Assembly (NCBI GenBank): GCA_947345935.1
Contig: CAMZZN010000006.1
Coordinates: 1 to 64,000, forward strand
DNA length: 64,000 nucleotides
Reading direction: 5' to 3'
DNA from: an uncultured Ruminococcus sp.
GTDB lineage: Bacteria > Bacillota > Clostridia > Oscillospirales > Ruminococcaceae
The notes under the pieces were generated by a model. That model made no database searches. It saw only the letters and a list, made by a program, of their open reading frames with translations, and was not told the DNA's origin. Position numbers and translations under genes: made by a program. Shown piece by piece: positions 18,106 to 26,749 of this stretch (within the stretch, counting starts at the first letter, position 1; each line of letters opens with the position of its first letter).

Positions 18106-18130
18106 TAAAAAAAGACGAGCGCCGCCCGTC
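18106..18130 (-). terminator. Intrinsic terminator of the NUDIX gene
   Basis: On the minus strand, GACGGGC and GCTCGTC pair around a three-base loop and are followed by seven T residues. Confidence 0.8.
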
Positions 18131-18138
18131 CTTTATGT

Positions 18139-18930
18139 TTAAAATACAGCTTTTTTTATCATTGCAAGCTCTTCCAGCGAAATGCAGTTAAGAAAACCGC
18201 CGCTCTTTATAACAGAGAGCATCTCGTCTATCTCCGCCCAGCACACTTCAGAGACCTCGTCGCTGCAAAGCGTAAGACTGTCAGCGTCAACAGGATCATT
18301 GTAGATATACACTGCACTGAACTCGTTGTCCTTTACAAACTCATTAAAATAGATATTCCTGTGGGTACCAACAAGCATAAGCTTTTCACGTGGAATAACA
18401 AGACCCAGTTCCTCGTAAGCCTCCCTGACGGCTGAACTTCTTGGATTTGCCCCCTGGGTTATATGACCGGCAGCGGAAACATCGTAGCATCCGGGATTTA
18501 TCAGCTTTTTATCCGATCTTTTCTGTAACAAAACGTATATTCCCATATCCTTACGCTTGATTATCCAGATATGGACGACTGCATGAAGATCGCCGTCTCT
18601 GTGAACAAGCGAGCGTGGTTTGCTCTTCTGTGTCAGACGTTCGTTTTCATCAAGCAGATTCAGAAATTCATCAGTAATAAATTCTGCCGACGCCTCCGGT
18701 TTCCCTTCAGTGCATGACCGGAAGATCTCCGCTATCTCGTCAACGGTATCATTCGGAATATCCTCATCCGAAACATACAATCGGTATTCCGCAGGCGATC
18801 GTCTTTCTTTTATAAATCGTTCCAGCGATTCTTTTCCGGAAATGCCTGTGTCTCCAAGCTTTACTGCCGCTTCTTTGTATAGTTCCTCTGCTGCCGAAAG
18901 CCTGTTAAGATAAATTTCAAAAATATCCAT
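18139..18930 (-). CDS. NUDIX hydrolase, isopentenyl-diphosphate-isomerase-like subgroup
   Basis: 263 aa. The C-terminal half is a NUDIX domain like the IDI/YfcD group (HRDGDLHAVVHIWI, GCYDVSAAGHI). The Nudix box reads GHITQGANPRSSAVREAYEELGL: REAYEELG is intact, but the first glutamate of the GX5E segment is Ala. The N-terminal 100 residues are a helical extension without a recognised motif. NUDIX enzymes cleave X-linked nucleoside diphosphates; the substrate is unknown. The RBS (GAGCAG) is weak. Confidence 0.8.
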   Translation of the reverse strand: MDIFEIYLNRLSAAEELYKEAAVKLGDTGISGKESLERFIKERRSPAEYRLYVSDEDIPNDTVDEIAEIFRSCTEGKPEASAEFITDEFLNLLDENERLTQKSKPRSLVHRDGDLHAVVHIWIIKRKDMGIYVLLQKRSDKKLINPGCYDVSAAGHITQGANPRSSAVREAYEELGLVIPREKLMLVGTHRNIYFNEFVKDNEFSAVYIYNDPVDADSLTLCSDEVSEVCWAEIDEMLSVIKSGGFLNCISLEELAMIKKAVF

Positions 18931-19088
18931 TTCTGCTCAACGCCTCTTACTATCATATTAAAAGTTTTAACACTCACGTATCCGCCTTATAATAACGGAT
19001 TTTAATTTGCCGTGGTATATTATATACCTCCGGAAATAAAATGTCAATACTCAGGAGGAAATTTTTAATATTTATCTTATTATTTTCC

Positions 19089-19117
19089 TTGACAAAGCCC
19101 AGAAAAGCATATATAAT
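19089..19117 (+). promoter_or_regulatory. Promoter of the first GH26 gene
   Basis: TTGACA (19089-19094) and TATAAT (19112-19117) are separated by 17 bp. A leader hairpin with arms ACTGCGGA and TCCGCAGT (about 19130-19159) sits between the start site and the ribosome binding site GGGAGG; it may protect the mRNA or control translation. Confidence 0.85.
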
Positions 19118-19179
19118 TAAAGTATATAGAACTGCGGAACAATAGGCTGCTCCGCAGTAAAAAGTGGGAGGAATTATTT

Positions 19180-21201
19180 ATGAAGAAAAATCTTAAAAGA
19201 TCGGCTGCCGCAATATCAGCAGCTGCAATGGCAGCAGTAATGACCGGCGCCGTAAACGTGCCTGCCTCGACGGCAGAAACAGAAATGACAGTTTTCCCGT
19301 ATACTATCGAAGGCGAGGACATGAAAGACGCTGTTCTCTGGGAAAATATCTACAACCAGGAATTTCCCGGATATTCCGGCAAGGGCTTTACCTACGTGAC
19401 CAGCGGCGCCGTTTCCTTTGAAGTAAACGTTCCGGAGGACGGAATGTACGAGGTAAGCGCACGCTGCGTACAGATACTTGACGAGGGCGGCCGTCAGCAG
19501 ACAATTGCTGTCAACGGCGTTGAATATTCCCTTACCGTACCGTACTACGATACATGGACTGATGTCAATATAGGCGTCGTACGTCTGAAAAAGGGCGTGA
19601 ACGAGATCTCTTTCCTGAATAAGTACGGATATCTCGCAATCGATACAGTCACCGTCAAGGAAGCCGTTTTCCCTGACGTTACACAAGCTGATGCAGTTCC
19701 CTGCGACCCTAAGGCTACAGCTGAGACAAAGTCGCTTATGAGCTATCTCCACAGCGTTTACGGCAAGCATATCATTTCCGGACAGCAGGAAATCTACGGC
19801 GGCGGTCATGCAGTTCAGACTACTATCAGATATGACGCTGAAAAGGATATATGCGTTGACAGCGACGGCGTTGAATACACTATCGACCGTGACAGCAAAG
19901 GCGAGGACAAAGACGGTAATATCATCTACTGGCACTGCACCGGAGCGGACGGCAAGGTTTACGATTACAACGAACAAAACCGCAACTACAAATACGAATA
20001 TTACGATCAGGAATTTGACTGGATCGCCGATCTTTCAGGCGAATATCCCGCTATCAGAGGCTTTGATTTCATGAACTACAATCCCCTCTACGGCTGGGAC
20101 GACGGTACAACCCAGCGTGCTGTCGATTGGGTGAAGAACAGAGGCGGTATCGCTACTGCCTGCTGGCATATCAATATCCCTACCGATTTTGAAAATTATA
20201 CTCCCGGCGATGCCGTTGACTGGAGCAAATGCACATACAAGCCCAATAAGCAGTTCAAAATTGCAAATGCTGTTAAGGCAGGCACAAAGGAAAACGAATA
20301 TTTTGATATGGCTATCGAAGATCTGGCGGAACAGTTAAAAATCCTCCAGGACAACAATGTGCCGATCCTGTTCAGACCATTCCATGAAGCAGAAGGCAAC
20401 CCCAGCACGACTTCCGATCCGATAGACGGTTCGGGCGCATGGTTCTGGTGGTCGCAGGACGGAGCTGAAGATTACAAAGCTCTCTGGAAATATCTCTACG
20501 ATCAGCTGACCGACAAGTACGGACTGCACAATATTATCTGGGAACAGAACCTTTATGCATGGTCTGACGCTTCCGCCCAGTGGTATGCCGGCGACGACTA
20601 TGTTGACATAGTAGGCTGGGATAAGTACGATACGCAATACAACCGCCACGACGGTAAGACAAGCGGCCCTAACGAGGACTGCAACAGTAATATTTACTGG
20701 TCTATAAACGGCTATGTGAAAAATAAGAAAATGAACGCTATCACCGAGAACAGTACTATACCGAGCATCGGCAACCTTATCACCGAAAAGGCTACCTGGC
20801 TCTACTTCTGTACATGGTATGACAACGGTCAGGATAACTTTATATCCGGTACGGATTTCAATGATCCCGAAAGAGTAAAGGAAATGTACCAGAGTGATTA
20901 CTGCATCACCCTCAGCGAACTGCCCGATAACCTCTACAGCAGCGGAGAAACACCTGAGATATTATGGGGCGACGCAGACTGCGACGGTCAGGTTCTTCTC
21001 AACGACGCCATACTCATCATGCAGGCAATCGGAAATCCCGACGCTTATGGTGTAAACGGTTCCGAACCCACTCATATTACAGAGCAGGGCAAAAGAAACG
21101 GAGATGTTTCCGAAACCGGCAACGATCTTACCAACAAGGACGCTCTTGCGATTCAGAAATATCTGCTTCACCTCGGCGATCTGCCCGAAAAGGCAGAATA
21201 A
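19180..21201 (+). CDS. Cellulosomal GH26 beta-mannanase with N-terminal CBM35 and C-terminal dockerin
   Basis: 673 aa. Order: signal peptide (about 1-32), CBM35-like beta-sandwich (about 38-165: YTIEGEDM, VNVPEDGMYEVSARC, LAIDTVTV), GH26 (about 180-580), type I dockerin (about 592-665). The predicted acid/base is Glu403 in RPFHEAEGN and the nucleophile is Glu523 in AITENST. The dockerin has two Ca-binding segments, GDADCDGQVLLNDA and NGDVSETGNDLTNKDA. The enzyme should cleave beta-1,4-mannan outside the cell while docked to a scaffoldin cohesin. It is a paralogue of the gene at 32141-34420. Confidence 0.9.
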   Translation: MKKNLKRSAAAISAAAMAAVMTGAVNVPASTAETEMTVFPYTIEGEDMKDAVLWENIYNQEFPGYSGKGFTYVTSGAVSFEVNVPEDGMYEVSARCVQILDEGGRQQTIAVNGVEYSLTVPYYDTWTDVNIGVVRLKKGVNEISFLNKYGYLAIDTVTVKEAVFPDVTQADAVPCDPKATAETKSLMSYLHSVYGKHIISGQQEIYGGGHAVQTTIRYDAEKDICVDSDGVEYTIDRDSKGEDKDGNIIYWHCTGADGKVYDYNEQNRNYKYEYYDQEFDWIADLSGEYPAIRGFDFMNYNPLYGWDDGTTQRAVDWVKNRGGIATACWHINIPTDFENYTPGDAVDWSKCTYKPNKQFKIANAVKAGTKENEYFDMAIEDLAEQLKILQDNNVPILFRPFHEAEGNPSTTSDPIDGSGAWFWWSQDGAEDYKALWKYLYDQLTDKYGLHNIIWEQNLYAWSDASAQWYAGDDYVDIVGWDKYDTQYNRHDGKTSGPNEDCNSNIYWSINGYVKNKKMNAITENSTIPSIGNLITEKATWLYFCTWYDNGQDNFISGTDFNDPERVKEMYQSDYCITLSELPDNLYSSGETPEILWGDADCDGQVLLNDAILIMQAIGNPDAYGVNGSEPTHITEQGKRNGDVSETGNDLTNKDALAIQKYLLHLGDLPEKAE

Positions 21202-21232
21202 GCCATCGCAAATGAAAATTTCCGGAAAAGCC

Positions 21233-21261
21233 TTGACATTTTTTACGATCTGGTATACAAT
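21233..21261 (+). promoter_or_regulatory. Promoter of the Pro/Thr-rich membrane protein gene
   Basis: TTGACA (21233-21238) and TACAAT (21256-21261), 17-bp spacer. Confidence 0.75.
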
Positions 21262-21313
21262 ATAGGTGATACGATTTAAACAGACGAATAAATTAATCAG
21301 GAGAGTGTTTAAA

Positions 21314-21931
21314 ATGAGTAAGGTCAGGGATTTTTTCGCCAGCCTTAATAAATCTACAAAAATCACACTGATATCCTGCGGCTGCTTCATTGCACTGACC
21401 GTGGTGATACTTGGATTTTTTATCATGTTCCCGATTTCTCCGGGCGATACCGTTCAGGAAAAATACGGACGTGAGGCCAAAGCTTCAAAAAGCAGCGAAA
21501 CGGTACAGACAGTAACGACACAGCCATCGGAAAATGATTCCTATATAGGCTCAAAGGGAACGGCAGTTTCTACAAAGGTTACTACTACACGTTCATCAAG
21601 AAAAAAGAATTTCTCCATTACTGTAACAACGGGAGACGGTTTCTATTCCGGCGGAAGGATTCCTACCGTCGGAACTCCATATGATCCTGAATATCCGGAT
21701 CCTACAGAACCTAACCCTTATTATCCGCCTGAACCGGGAACTGATTATCCGCCGGTGACTGATCCTATTGTAACCGGCGAACCGGTGACCGATCCACCTG
21801 TAACTGAACCTCCGGTGACCGATCCGCCTGTAACTGAACCTCCGGTGACTGATCCGCCTCCGACCGATCCGCCGGCTCCTCCGCCTACCGATCCGCCAGA
21901 CATCGGAAATGGAGATACGCAAAGCTGGTAA
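21314..21931 (+). CDS. Membrane-anchored Pro/Thr-rich repeat protein
   Basis: 205 aa from the ATG at 21314, which has AGGAGAG upstream; the track start (GTG, 21266) is 16 codons too long. One transmembrane helix at about residues 15-40 (ITLISCGCFIALTVVILGFFI) is followed by a Ser/Thr-rich stretch and a C-terminal PPVTDPPVTEP repeat tail, probably exposed outside the membrane and perhaps glycosylated. There is no folded domain or wall-sorting motif. The function is unknown; a spacer or wall-spanning role is possible. Confidence 0.65.
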   Translation: MSKVRDFFASLNKSTKITLISCGCFIALTVVILGFFIMFPISPGDTVQEKYGREAKASKSSETVQTVTTQPSENDSYIGSKGTAVSTKVTTTRSSRKKNFSITVTTGDGFYSGGRIPTVGTPYDPEYPDPTEPNPYYPPEPGTDYPPVTDPIVTGEPVTDPPVTEPPVTDPPVTEPPVTDPPPTDPPAPPPTDPPDIGNGDTQSW

Positions 21932-21946
21932 AATAATTTTATATAC

Positions 21947-21977
21947 AGCCGCCGTTAAGGCGGCTACTTTTCTTCTT
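21947..21977 (+). terminator. Intrinsic terminator after the Pro-rich gene
   Basis: Stem AGCCGCC/GGCGGCT with a GTTAA loop, followed by ACTTTTCTTCTT. Confidence 0.75.
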
Positions 21978-21988
21978 GTATAAGAAAA

Positions 21989-22020
21989 CGGATGATCTTG
22001 CGATTCATCCGCTTTTTTTA
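21989..22020 (+). terminator. Second hairpin and T run after the Pro-rich gene
   Basis: Stem CGGATGA/TCATCCG followed by CTTTTTTT. It acts in tandem with the preceding hairpin ahead of the convergent coaX gene. Confidence 0.7.
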
Positions 22021-22051
22021 TTCTGTGCAGCGCCAATGCGAGGCGTTGACT

Positions 22052-22822
22052 TTATTTCTTGTTTCTCTTGTAAATAAAATTAAGCCCCTTGATAAGCAAA
22101 TTACCGTCAAGAATAATATCACGCCGGCAAAGAGGTACTACCAGTTCTGAAAGACCTCCTGTAGCTACAACTGTACACCTTTGACCCAGTTCTTCTTCCA
22201 TGCGCTGAATAACGCCGTCCAGGGCACAGGCATTTGAATAGAGCATTCCGCTCTTCATGCAGTCAATGGTATTGGTACCGATAATGTGACCGGGGTCTTC
22301 AAAATTGATCTTCGGCAACTGTGCTGTCCTGGAAATAAGAGCATCGGCAGAAACACCCATACCAGTCATGATAATACCGCCTCTGTAGCCCTTGTTTTTG
22401 TCAACCACGGAAATAGTAGTGGCAGTTCCCATATCAATGATAATGAGAGGAGCTGTGTACAGATTTATTGCCGCAACGGCATCTGCCACCTGATCGCTTC
22501 CAAGCTGCGCCGGATTGTCAATAAGTATATTCAGACCCGTTTTTACCCCCGGACCTGCCTGCATTATTTCTGTATGAAAAAGCTTCTTTACAGCGCTCTT
22601 GACAGTACCCGTAACTGAGGGAACGACCGAAGACATCACTGCATCATGGACAACGGAAGTATCCATAGAATTCATATCAAAAAGATTTTTCATAAGCGAA
22701 GCATACTCGGCGGCAGTGGCATTGTGATTGGTGGATATCCTTTCAAACAGCACCACATCATCGTTTTTATCAACGCAACCGAAAACTATATTTGTATTTC
22801 CTATATCTACTGCTAAAAGCAT
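22052..22822 (-). CDS. coaX: Type III pantothenate kinase
   Basis: 256 aa, typical CoaX length. ASKHA-fold motifs: DIGNTNIVFG at the N-terminus (phosphate loop), GPGVKTGLNI (pantothenate contact), DMGTATTISVVD (catalytic Asp region), and GGIIMTGMGVSADAL. Phosphorylates pantothenate, the first committed step to CoA; type III enzymes need a monovalent cation and are not feedback-inhibited by CoA. It is divergent from coaBC, which encodes the next two steps; the 119-bp gap carries promoters in both directions. Confidence 0.93.
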   Translation of the reverse strand: MLLAVDIGNTNIVFGCVDKNDDVVLFERISTNHNATAAEYASLMKNLFDMNSMDTSVVHDAVMSSVVPSVTGTVKSAVKKLFHTEIMQAGPGVKTGLNILIDNPAQLGSDQVADAVAAINLYTAPLIIIDMGTATTISVVDKNKGYRGGIIMTGMGVSADALISRTAQLPKINFEDPGHIIGTNTIDCMKSGMLYSNACALDGVIQRMEEELGQRCTVVATGGLSELVVPLCRRDIILDGNLLIKGLNFIYKRNKK

Positions 22823-22853
22823 TATACATTCCTCCTGAAACTACGTTTTTTTT

Positions 22854-22911
22854 ATTATACCATACTTTTTTTAAAAAATCTATACCATTTTCCAGAATTT
22901 TGTGGTATAAT
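22854..22911. promoter_or_regulatory. Divergent promoters of coaX and coaBC
   Basis: Both directions show an extended -10 with the same GGTATAATAAA core: minus strand TATAAT at 22854-22859, plus strand TGGTATAAT ending at 22911. The -35 boxes are weak. The symmetry suggests balanced or co-ordinated expression. Confidence 0.55.
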
Positions 22912-22941
22912 AAATTCATACTCATTTACAGGAGGTTAACC

Positions 22942-24147
22942 ATGCTTAAAGGAAAAACAATTTTACTCGGCGTAACTGCCTCTATTGCCGCATATAAGAC
23001 CTGCAATCTTGCACGCATGCTTACAAAACTCGGCGCTGACGTATACGTTGCCATGACCCCCAATTCCCTAAATTTCGTTCATCCGCTGACATTTGAGACG
23101 CTTACTCAGCATAAATGCCTTATCGATTCTTTTGACAGAAATTTTGAATACTGCGTTCAGCACGTTTCTATTGCAAAAAAAGCGGATGTTGTAATGATCG
23201 CTCCGGCAACGGCTAATGTTATCGGAAAGATCGCAGGCGGAATTGCCGACGATATGCTGACTACAACCGTCATGGCTGCGTCCTGTAAAAAAATTATCGC
23301 CCCTGCCATGAATCACAATATGTATCATAATCCTATTGTTCAGGAAAATATAAATAAACTAAGAGTGCATGGCTATGAGATAGTCGAGCCAGTCAGCGGA
23401 ATGCTGGCTAACCGTGATATCGGCGACGGAAAACTTCCGGATGAGGAAACGCTTCTGGAATATATTATCCGGGAAATCGCCTTTGAAAAAGATCTCGCCG
23501 GAAAAAAGATCCTTGTCACCGCAGGTGCAACATATGAAAGCATTGACCCCGTCCGTTTTATCACAAATCATTCCAGCGGAAAAATGGGCTTTGCCCTTGC
23601 CAGGGCTGCTATGCTGCGTGGAGCGGAGGTAACTGTTATCGCCGCCCACACAGATGCTGAACCGCCTATGTTCGTGAACGTTGTACCCGTACAGTCTGCT
23701 GAGGATATGTTCAGCGCCGTAAAGAAATATTACAGTCAGCAGGACTTCATTATAAAAGCTGCCGCCGTCGCAGATTATACTCCGGTTTCAGTATCTGACC
23801 AGAAGATCAAAAAATCCGATGACGATATGTCTATATCTCTCAGGCGAACTGCCGATATTCTCAGTTATATCGGACATAATAAAAAAGAACATCAGGTGAT
23901 CTGCGGATTTTCAATGGAGACGGACAACGTTATTGAAAATTCACGGAAAAAGCTGGCTTCAAAAAATGCGGATATAATCTGTGCCAATTCTCTTAAAGCA
24001 GACGGAGCAGGCTTCGGAACAGATACCAACATTATAACAATGATAACTCCGGAGGGTGACTGTGAGCTTGAGATCATGACAAAATTTGACGCCGCTAACA
24101 TAATACTCACCAGATTGAAAGAAATTCAGGAGGAAAAAATTAAATGA
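22942..24147 (+). CDS. coaBC: Bifunctional phosphopantothenoylcysteine decarboxylase / phosphopantothenate--cysteine ligase
   Basis: 401 aa from the ATG at 22942, which has AGGAGG upstream; the track start lies 50 codons too far upstream. The N-terminal CoaC flavoprotein half has GVTASIAAYKT, the active-site His in CVQHVSIAK and PAMNHNMY. The C-terminal CoaB half starts near KKILVTAGAT, with DPVRFITNHSSGKMG and the conserved Lys in FIIKAAAVADY. It couples cysteine to 4'-phosphopantothenate, then decarboxylates to 4'-phosphopantetheine. The stop overlaps the next start by 4 bp. Confidence 0.93.
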   Translation: MLKGKTILLGVTASIAAYKTCNLARMLTKLGADVYVAMTPNSLNFVHPLTFETLTQHKCLIDSFDRNFEYCVQHVSIAKKADVVMIAPATANVIGKIAGGIADDMLTTTVMAASCKKIIAPAMNHNMYHNPIVQENINKLRVHGYEIVEPVSGMLANRDIGDGKLPDEETLLEYIIREIAFEKDLAGKKILVTAGATYESIDPVRFITNHSSGKMGFALARAAMLRGAEVTVIAAHTDAEPPMFVNVVPVQSAEDMFSAVKKYYSQQDFIIKAAAVADYTPVSVSDQKIKKSDDDMSISLRRTADILSYIGHNKKEHQVICGFSMETDNVIENSRKKLASKNADIICANSLKADGAGFGTDTNIITMITPEGDCELEIMTKFDAANIILTRLKEIQEEKIK

Positions 24148-25124
24148 AAGTTGCTTTCTTTGATACGAAAAATTACGATATCACGTCTTTTGAACCATAT
24201 GGCAAGGATAACGGGATCACGTTCAAATTCTATGAAACAAAGCTCAACGAAGATACCGCCGATCTGGCAAGGGGATGTCTGGCAGTCTGCGCCTTTGTCA
24301 ACGATACCATTAATGCCGCAGTTATTGACAGACTTTGCGAACTTGGCGTAAAGCTTCTTGCCATGCGCTGCGCCGGATACAATAACGTAGACATAAACTA
24401 CGCAAAGGGAAAACTCGATATTGTACGTGTTCCGGCATACTCGCCTTATGCAGTTGCCGAACACGCTATGGCTCTTCTGCTGACATCTATCCGCCGTGTA
24501 CACAAGGCATATATCCGCACCAGAGATTTTAATTTTTCACTTAACGGACTTACCGGATTCGATCTTCACGGAAAAACGGTTGGCGTAGTCGGCACTGGAA
24601 AAATAGGACGGGTGTTTATCGACATCTGCCGTGGATTCGGAATGCAGGTCATTGCCTATGATAAATTTCCGGCAGAAAACAGCGGTATCGACTACGTAGA
24701 TATAGACGAGCTTTTCCGCCGCAGCGACGTCATCTCTTTCCACTGCCCTCTTACCGAGGAAACATACCACATGATAAGCAGTGAGACGATAGGAACTCTG
24801 AAAAAAGGCGTAGTTATCATCAATACCTCCCGTGGAGCTCTCATTGATGCAGAAGCTCTTCTTGAGGGGATAAAGGCACGTCACATAGGCGCAGCTTGTC
24901 TTGATGTCTATGAAGAAGAGGGCGACGTTTTCTTTGAGGACTTTTCCGGTCATATCATTGCCGATGACGTTCTGGCACGTCTTATTTCCATGCCGAACGT
25001 GATCGTAACATCCCATCAGGCGTTTCTTACCGAAGAAGCTCTCGGAAATATTGCAGAAACCACCGTAAACAATATCATAGCATATTCTAAAGGTGAAAAA
25101 AGCGGCAACGAACTTGTTATCTGA
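24144..25124 (+). CDS. D-2-hydroxyacid dehydrogenase, D-lactate dehydrogenase type
   Basis: 326 aa. NAD-binding GVVGTGKIGRVF, active-site Arg in INTSRGALIDAEAL, Glu in YEEEGDVFFEDF, and His in TSHQAFLTEEAL match the LdhA subgroup. In an anaerobe this would reduce pyruvate to D-lactate. ATGA overlap with coaBC suggests co-transcription, although no metabolic link to CoA synthesis is obvious. D-2-hydroxyisocaproate or phenyllactate dehydrogenases are close alternatives. Confidence 0.85.
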   Translation: MKVAFFDTKNYDITSFEPYGKDNGITFKFYETKLNEDTADLARGCLAVCAFVNDTINAAVIDRLCELGVKLLAMRCAGYNNVDINYAKGKLDIVRVPAYSPYAVAEHAMALLLTSIRRVHKAYIRTRDFNFSLNGLTGFDLHGKTVGVVGTGKIGRVFIDICRGFGMQVIAYDKFPAENSGIDYVDIDELFRRSDVISFHCPLTEETYHMISSETIGTLKKGVVIINTSRGALIDAEALLEGIKARHIGAACLDVYEEEGDVFFEDFSGHIIADDVLARLISMPNVIVTSHQAFLTEEALGNIAETTVNNIIAYSKGEKSGNELVI

Positions 25125-25149
25125 TTTTATCGGATAATAAGTTCGTTAC

Positions 25150-25315
25150 CAACTTAGCGGGGACTCTGTCCCCACACCCCTGCCAAAGGGTGAATCCACC
25201 CTTTGGAAACCCATTATTAATTATTTTTATTACCTCGTAAAGAGGTAATAAAAATAATTAGAGCAAATACCCATAGAGTCGATTTCTCTTTGATAGGAGA
25301 ATACGAAACAAAATC
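25150..25315 (+). repeat. Dispersed structured intergenic element, copy A
   Basis: Four hairpins in order: GGGGAC/GTCCCC; CCAAAGGGTG/CACCCTTTGG; a perfect 19-bp stem that begins TAATTATTTTTATTACCTC with loop GTAAA; and TTCTC/GAGAA. The same layout occurs at 51709-51905, 58895-59062 and 61057-61252, but stem sequences differ while pairing is kept. Confidence 0.8.
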
Positions 25316-25328
25316 CATTAAGTTGATA

Positions 25329-25367
25329 AAAATCACGGGCATCCGAAATGGATGCCCGTGATTTTTT
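25329..25367. terminator. Bidirectional intrinsic terminator between ldh-type and GH3 genes
   Basis: A 14-bp stem, AATCACGGGCATCC paired with GGATGCCCGTGATT, has A-rich sequence on the left and TTTT on the right, so it serves both converging genes. Confidence 0.85.
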
Positions 25368-25373
25368 CAGGAC

Positions 25374-26678
25374 TTATTCCAGCTGCATTTTTTCTGATTT
25401 GAGTATCAGTATTCTGCGTACGCTGTCATTTATGCGTTGTTCGCTTATAGTTCCGTTTTTAACGGCTTCTTCAAGCGCTTCAACAGCAGCCTCCATATCC
25501 GCCGGCATAAGGAGTATATCCGCACCGGCATCAATGATCTTTACTGCAAGTTCGCCAGATTCATACATATCCGCAACAGCTCCCATGGCAAGAGAATCTG
25601 TCACAACAACGCCGTTGTATCCCAGCTTTCCTCTCAGTTCATCGGTAATCATCGTCTTTGAAACGGAAGCAGGAAGCTGATCTATATTTGTCATAGTAAT
25701 ATGCCCCATCATGACCATATCCGCACCGGCTTCTATGCCCCTTTTAAAGGCAAGATACTCGTTACGCTCCAGTTCTGCAGCTGTCTTTGACGAAGTTGCC
25801 GTGCCGTAATGAGAATCCTCTGCCGTATCGCCATGCCCCGGAAAATGCTTGAGCGAACAGTAAACCCCTCCGTCGGAAAAACCTTTTACCGCCGAAGCGA
25901 CAAGGTCGGAAGTTTCTGTAAAATCGTCGCTGTAGGCTCTCTGACCTATTACCGTATTTTCCGGATTTGACCATGTATCAGCAACCGGAGCAAAATCAAG
26001 ATTAAATCCAACGGCAGATATATCTTCTGCTATCGTTTTGGCATTGCTGTAAGCCGTTTCTGTTCCATGCTCCTTGTAAGTATACATAGGTTCAAATACA
26101 GTAGTTCCCAGTGAATCGGCGCATCTGGCAACGTTTCCGCCCTCTTCGTCAACAGCATAGAACAAAGGGATACATCCTAAATCCTTCTGAATCTGTTTTG
26201 CATCGGAAAGCATCTGTTTTGCCTGTTCCATTGATTCCAGATTTGCTGAAAAGTAGATCAGTCCCCCGACCGGATACTGCTCCAGACACTGCCTGGTAGT
26301 CTCTCCCGAAGCCGTTACGCTGTCATATCCGGTCAGCGATTCAGGCGTTACAATGAACATCTGACAAATTTTTTCATGCAGACTCATCTGGGCTATTATC
26401 CTGTCATACATATCGCCGTCCGCCGGATTTGCGGGATTTGTAAGTATTTCGGCAGCTGACGTATTTTCCGCCGTGGACTTTTCCGCATCTGCGTATGCGC
26501 CGGCTTCAGTTCCGGTATTCTTTCCGGAAGCTGCGCCGGAATTCTTTTCGCTGTTCTTTACTTCACGCATGAAAACGATTCCTGTTCCTGCCGCAACGAA
26601 AAGTGCAGCGAAACAAACAACAATTATCAGTCTGTGCAGCAGACCTCCATTCGTTTTCCGGTTTTCTTTTTTGTTCAT
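25374..26678 (-). CDS. Glycoside hydrolase family 3, beta-N-acetylhexosaminidase (NagZ)-like, membrane-anchored
   Basis: 434 aa from the ATG at 26678, which has AGAAGGAGAT upstream; the track uses a TTG seven codons earlier. One N-terminal transmembrane segment (IIVVCFAALFVAAGTGIVF), a linker, then GH3 with the NagZ-type signature KHFPGHGDTAEDSHYG (His/Asp catalytic dyad) and nucleophile Asp in VTDSLAMGAV. Likely releases GlcNAc from wall muropeptides or chitin-type oligosaccharides at the cell surface. It lacks the second GH3 domain of plant-polymer beta-glucosidases, favouring NagZ function. Confidence 0.85.
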   Translation of the reverse strand: MNKKENRKTNGGLLHRLIIVVCFAALFVAAGTGIVFMREVKNSEKNSGAASGKNTGTEAGAYADAEKSTAENTSAAEILTNPANPADGDMYDRIIAQMSLHEKICQMFIVTPESLTGYDSVTASGETTRQCLEQYPVGGLIYFSANLESMEQAKQMLSDAKQIQKDLGCIPLFYAVDEEGGNVARCADSLGTTVFEPMYTYKEHGTETAYSNAKTIAEDISAVGFNLDFAPVADTWSNPENTVIGQRAYSDDFTETSDLVASAVKGFSDGGVYCSLKHFPGHGDTAEDSHYGTATSSKTAAELERNEYLAFKRGIEAGADMVMMGHITMTNIDQLPASVSKTMITDELRGKLGYNGVVVTDSLAMGAVADMYESGELAVKIIDAGADILLMPADMEAAVEALEEAVKNGTISEQRINDSVRRILILKSEKMQLE

Positions 26679-26749
26679 TCTGTTATCTCCTTCTGACAAC
26701 GGAAGCAGGATCCTTTCCTGTATCGTTATTGTATATTATGCTCATTTTT

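Noticed and set aside
19216-19977. 253-aa minus-strand ORF
   Set aside because: Lies fully antisense inside the GH26 gene, which has a signal peptide, catalytic residues and RBS; the shadow has Cys-rich random composition.
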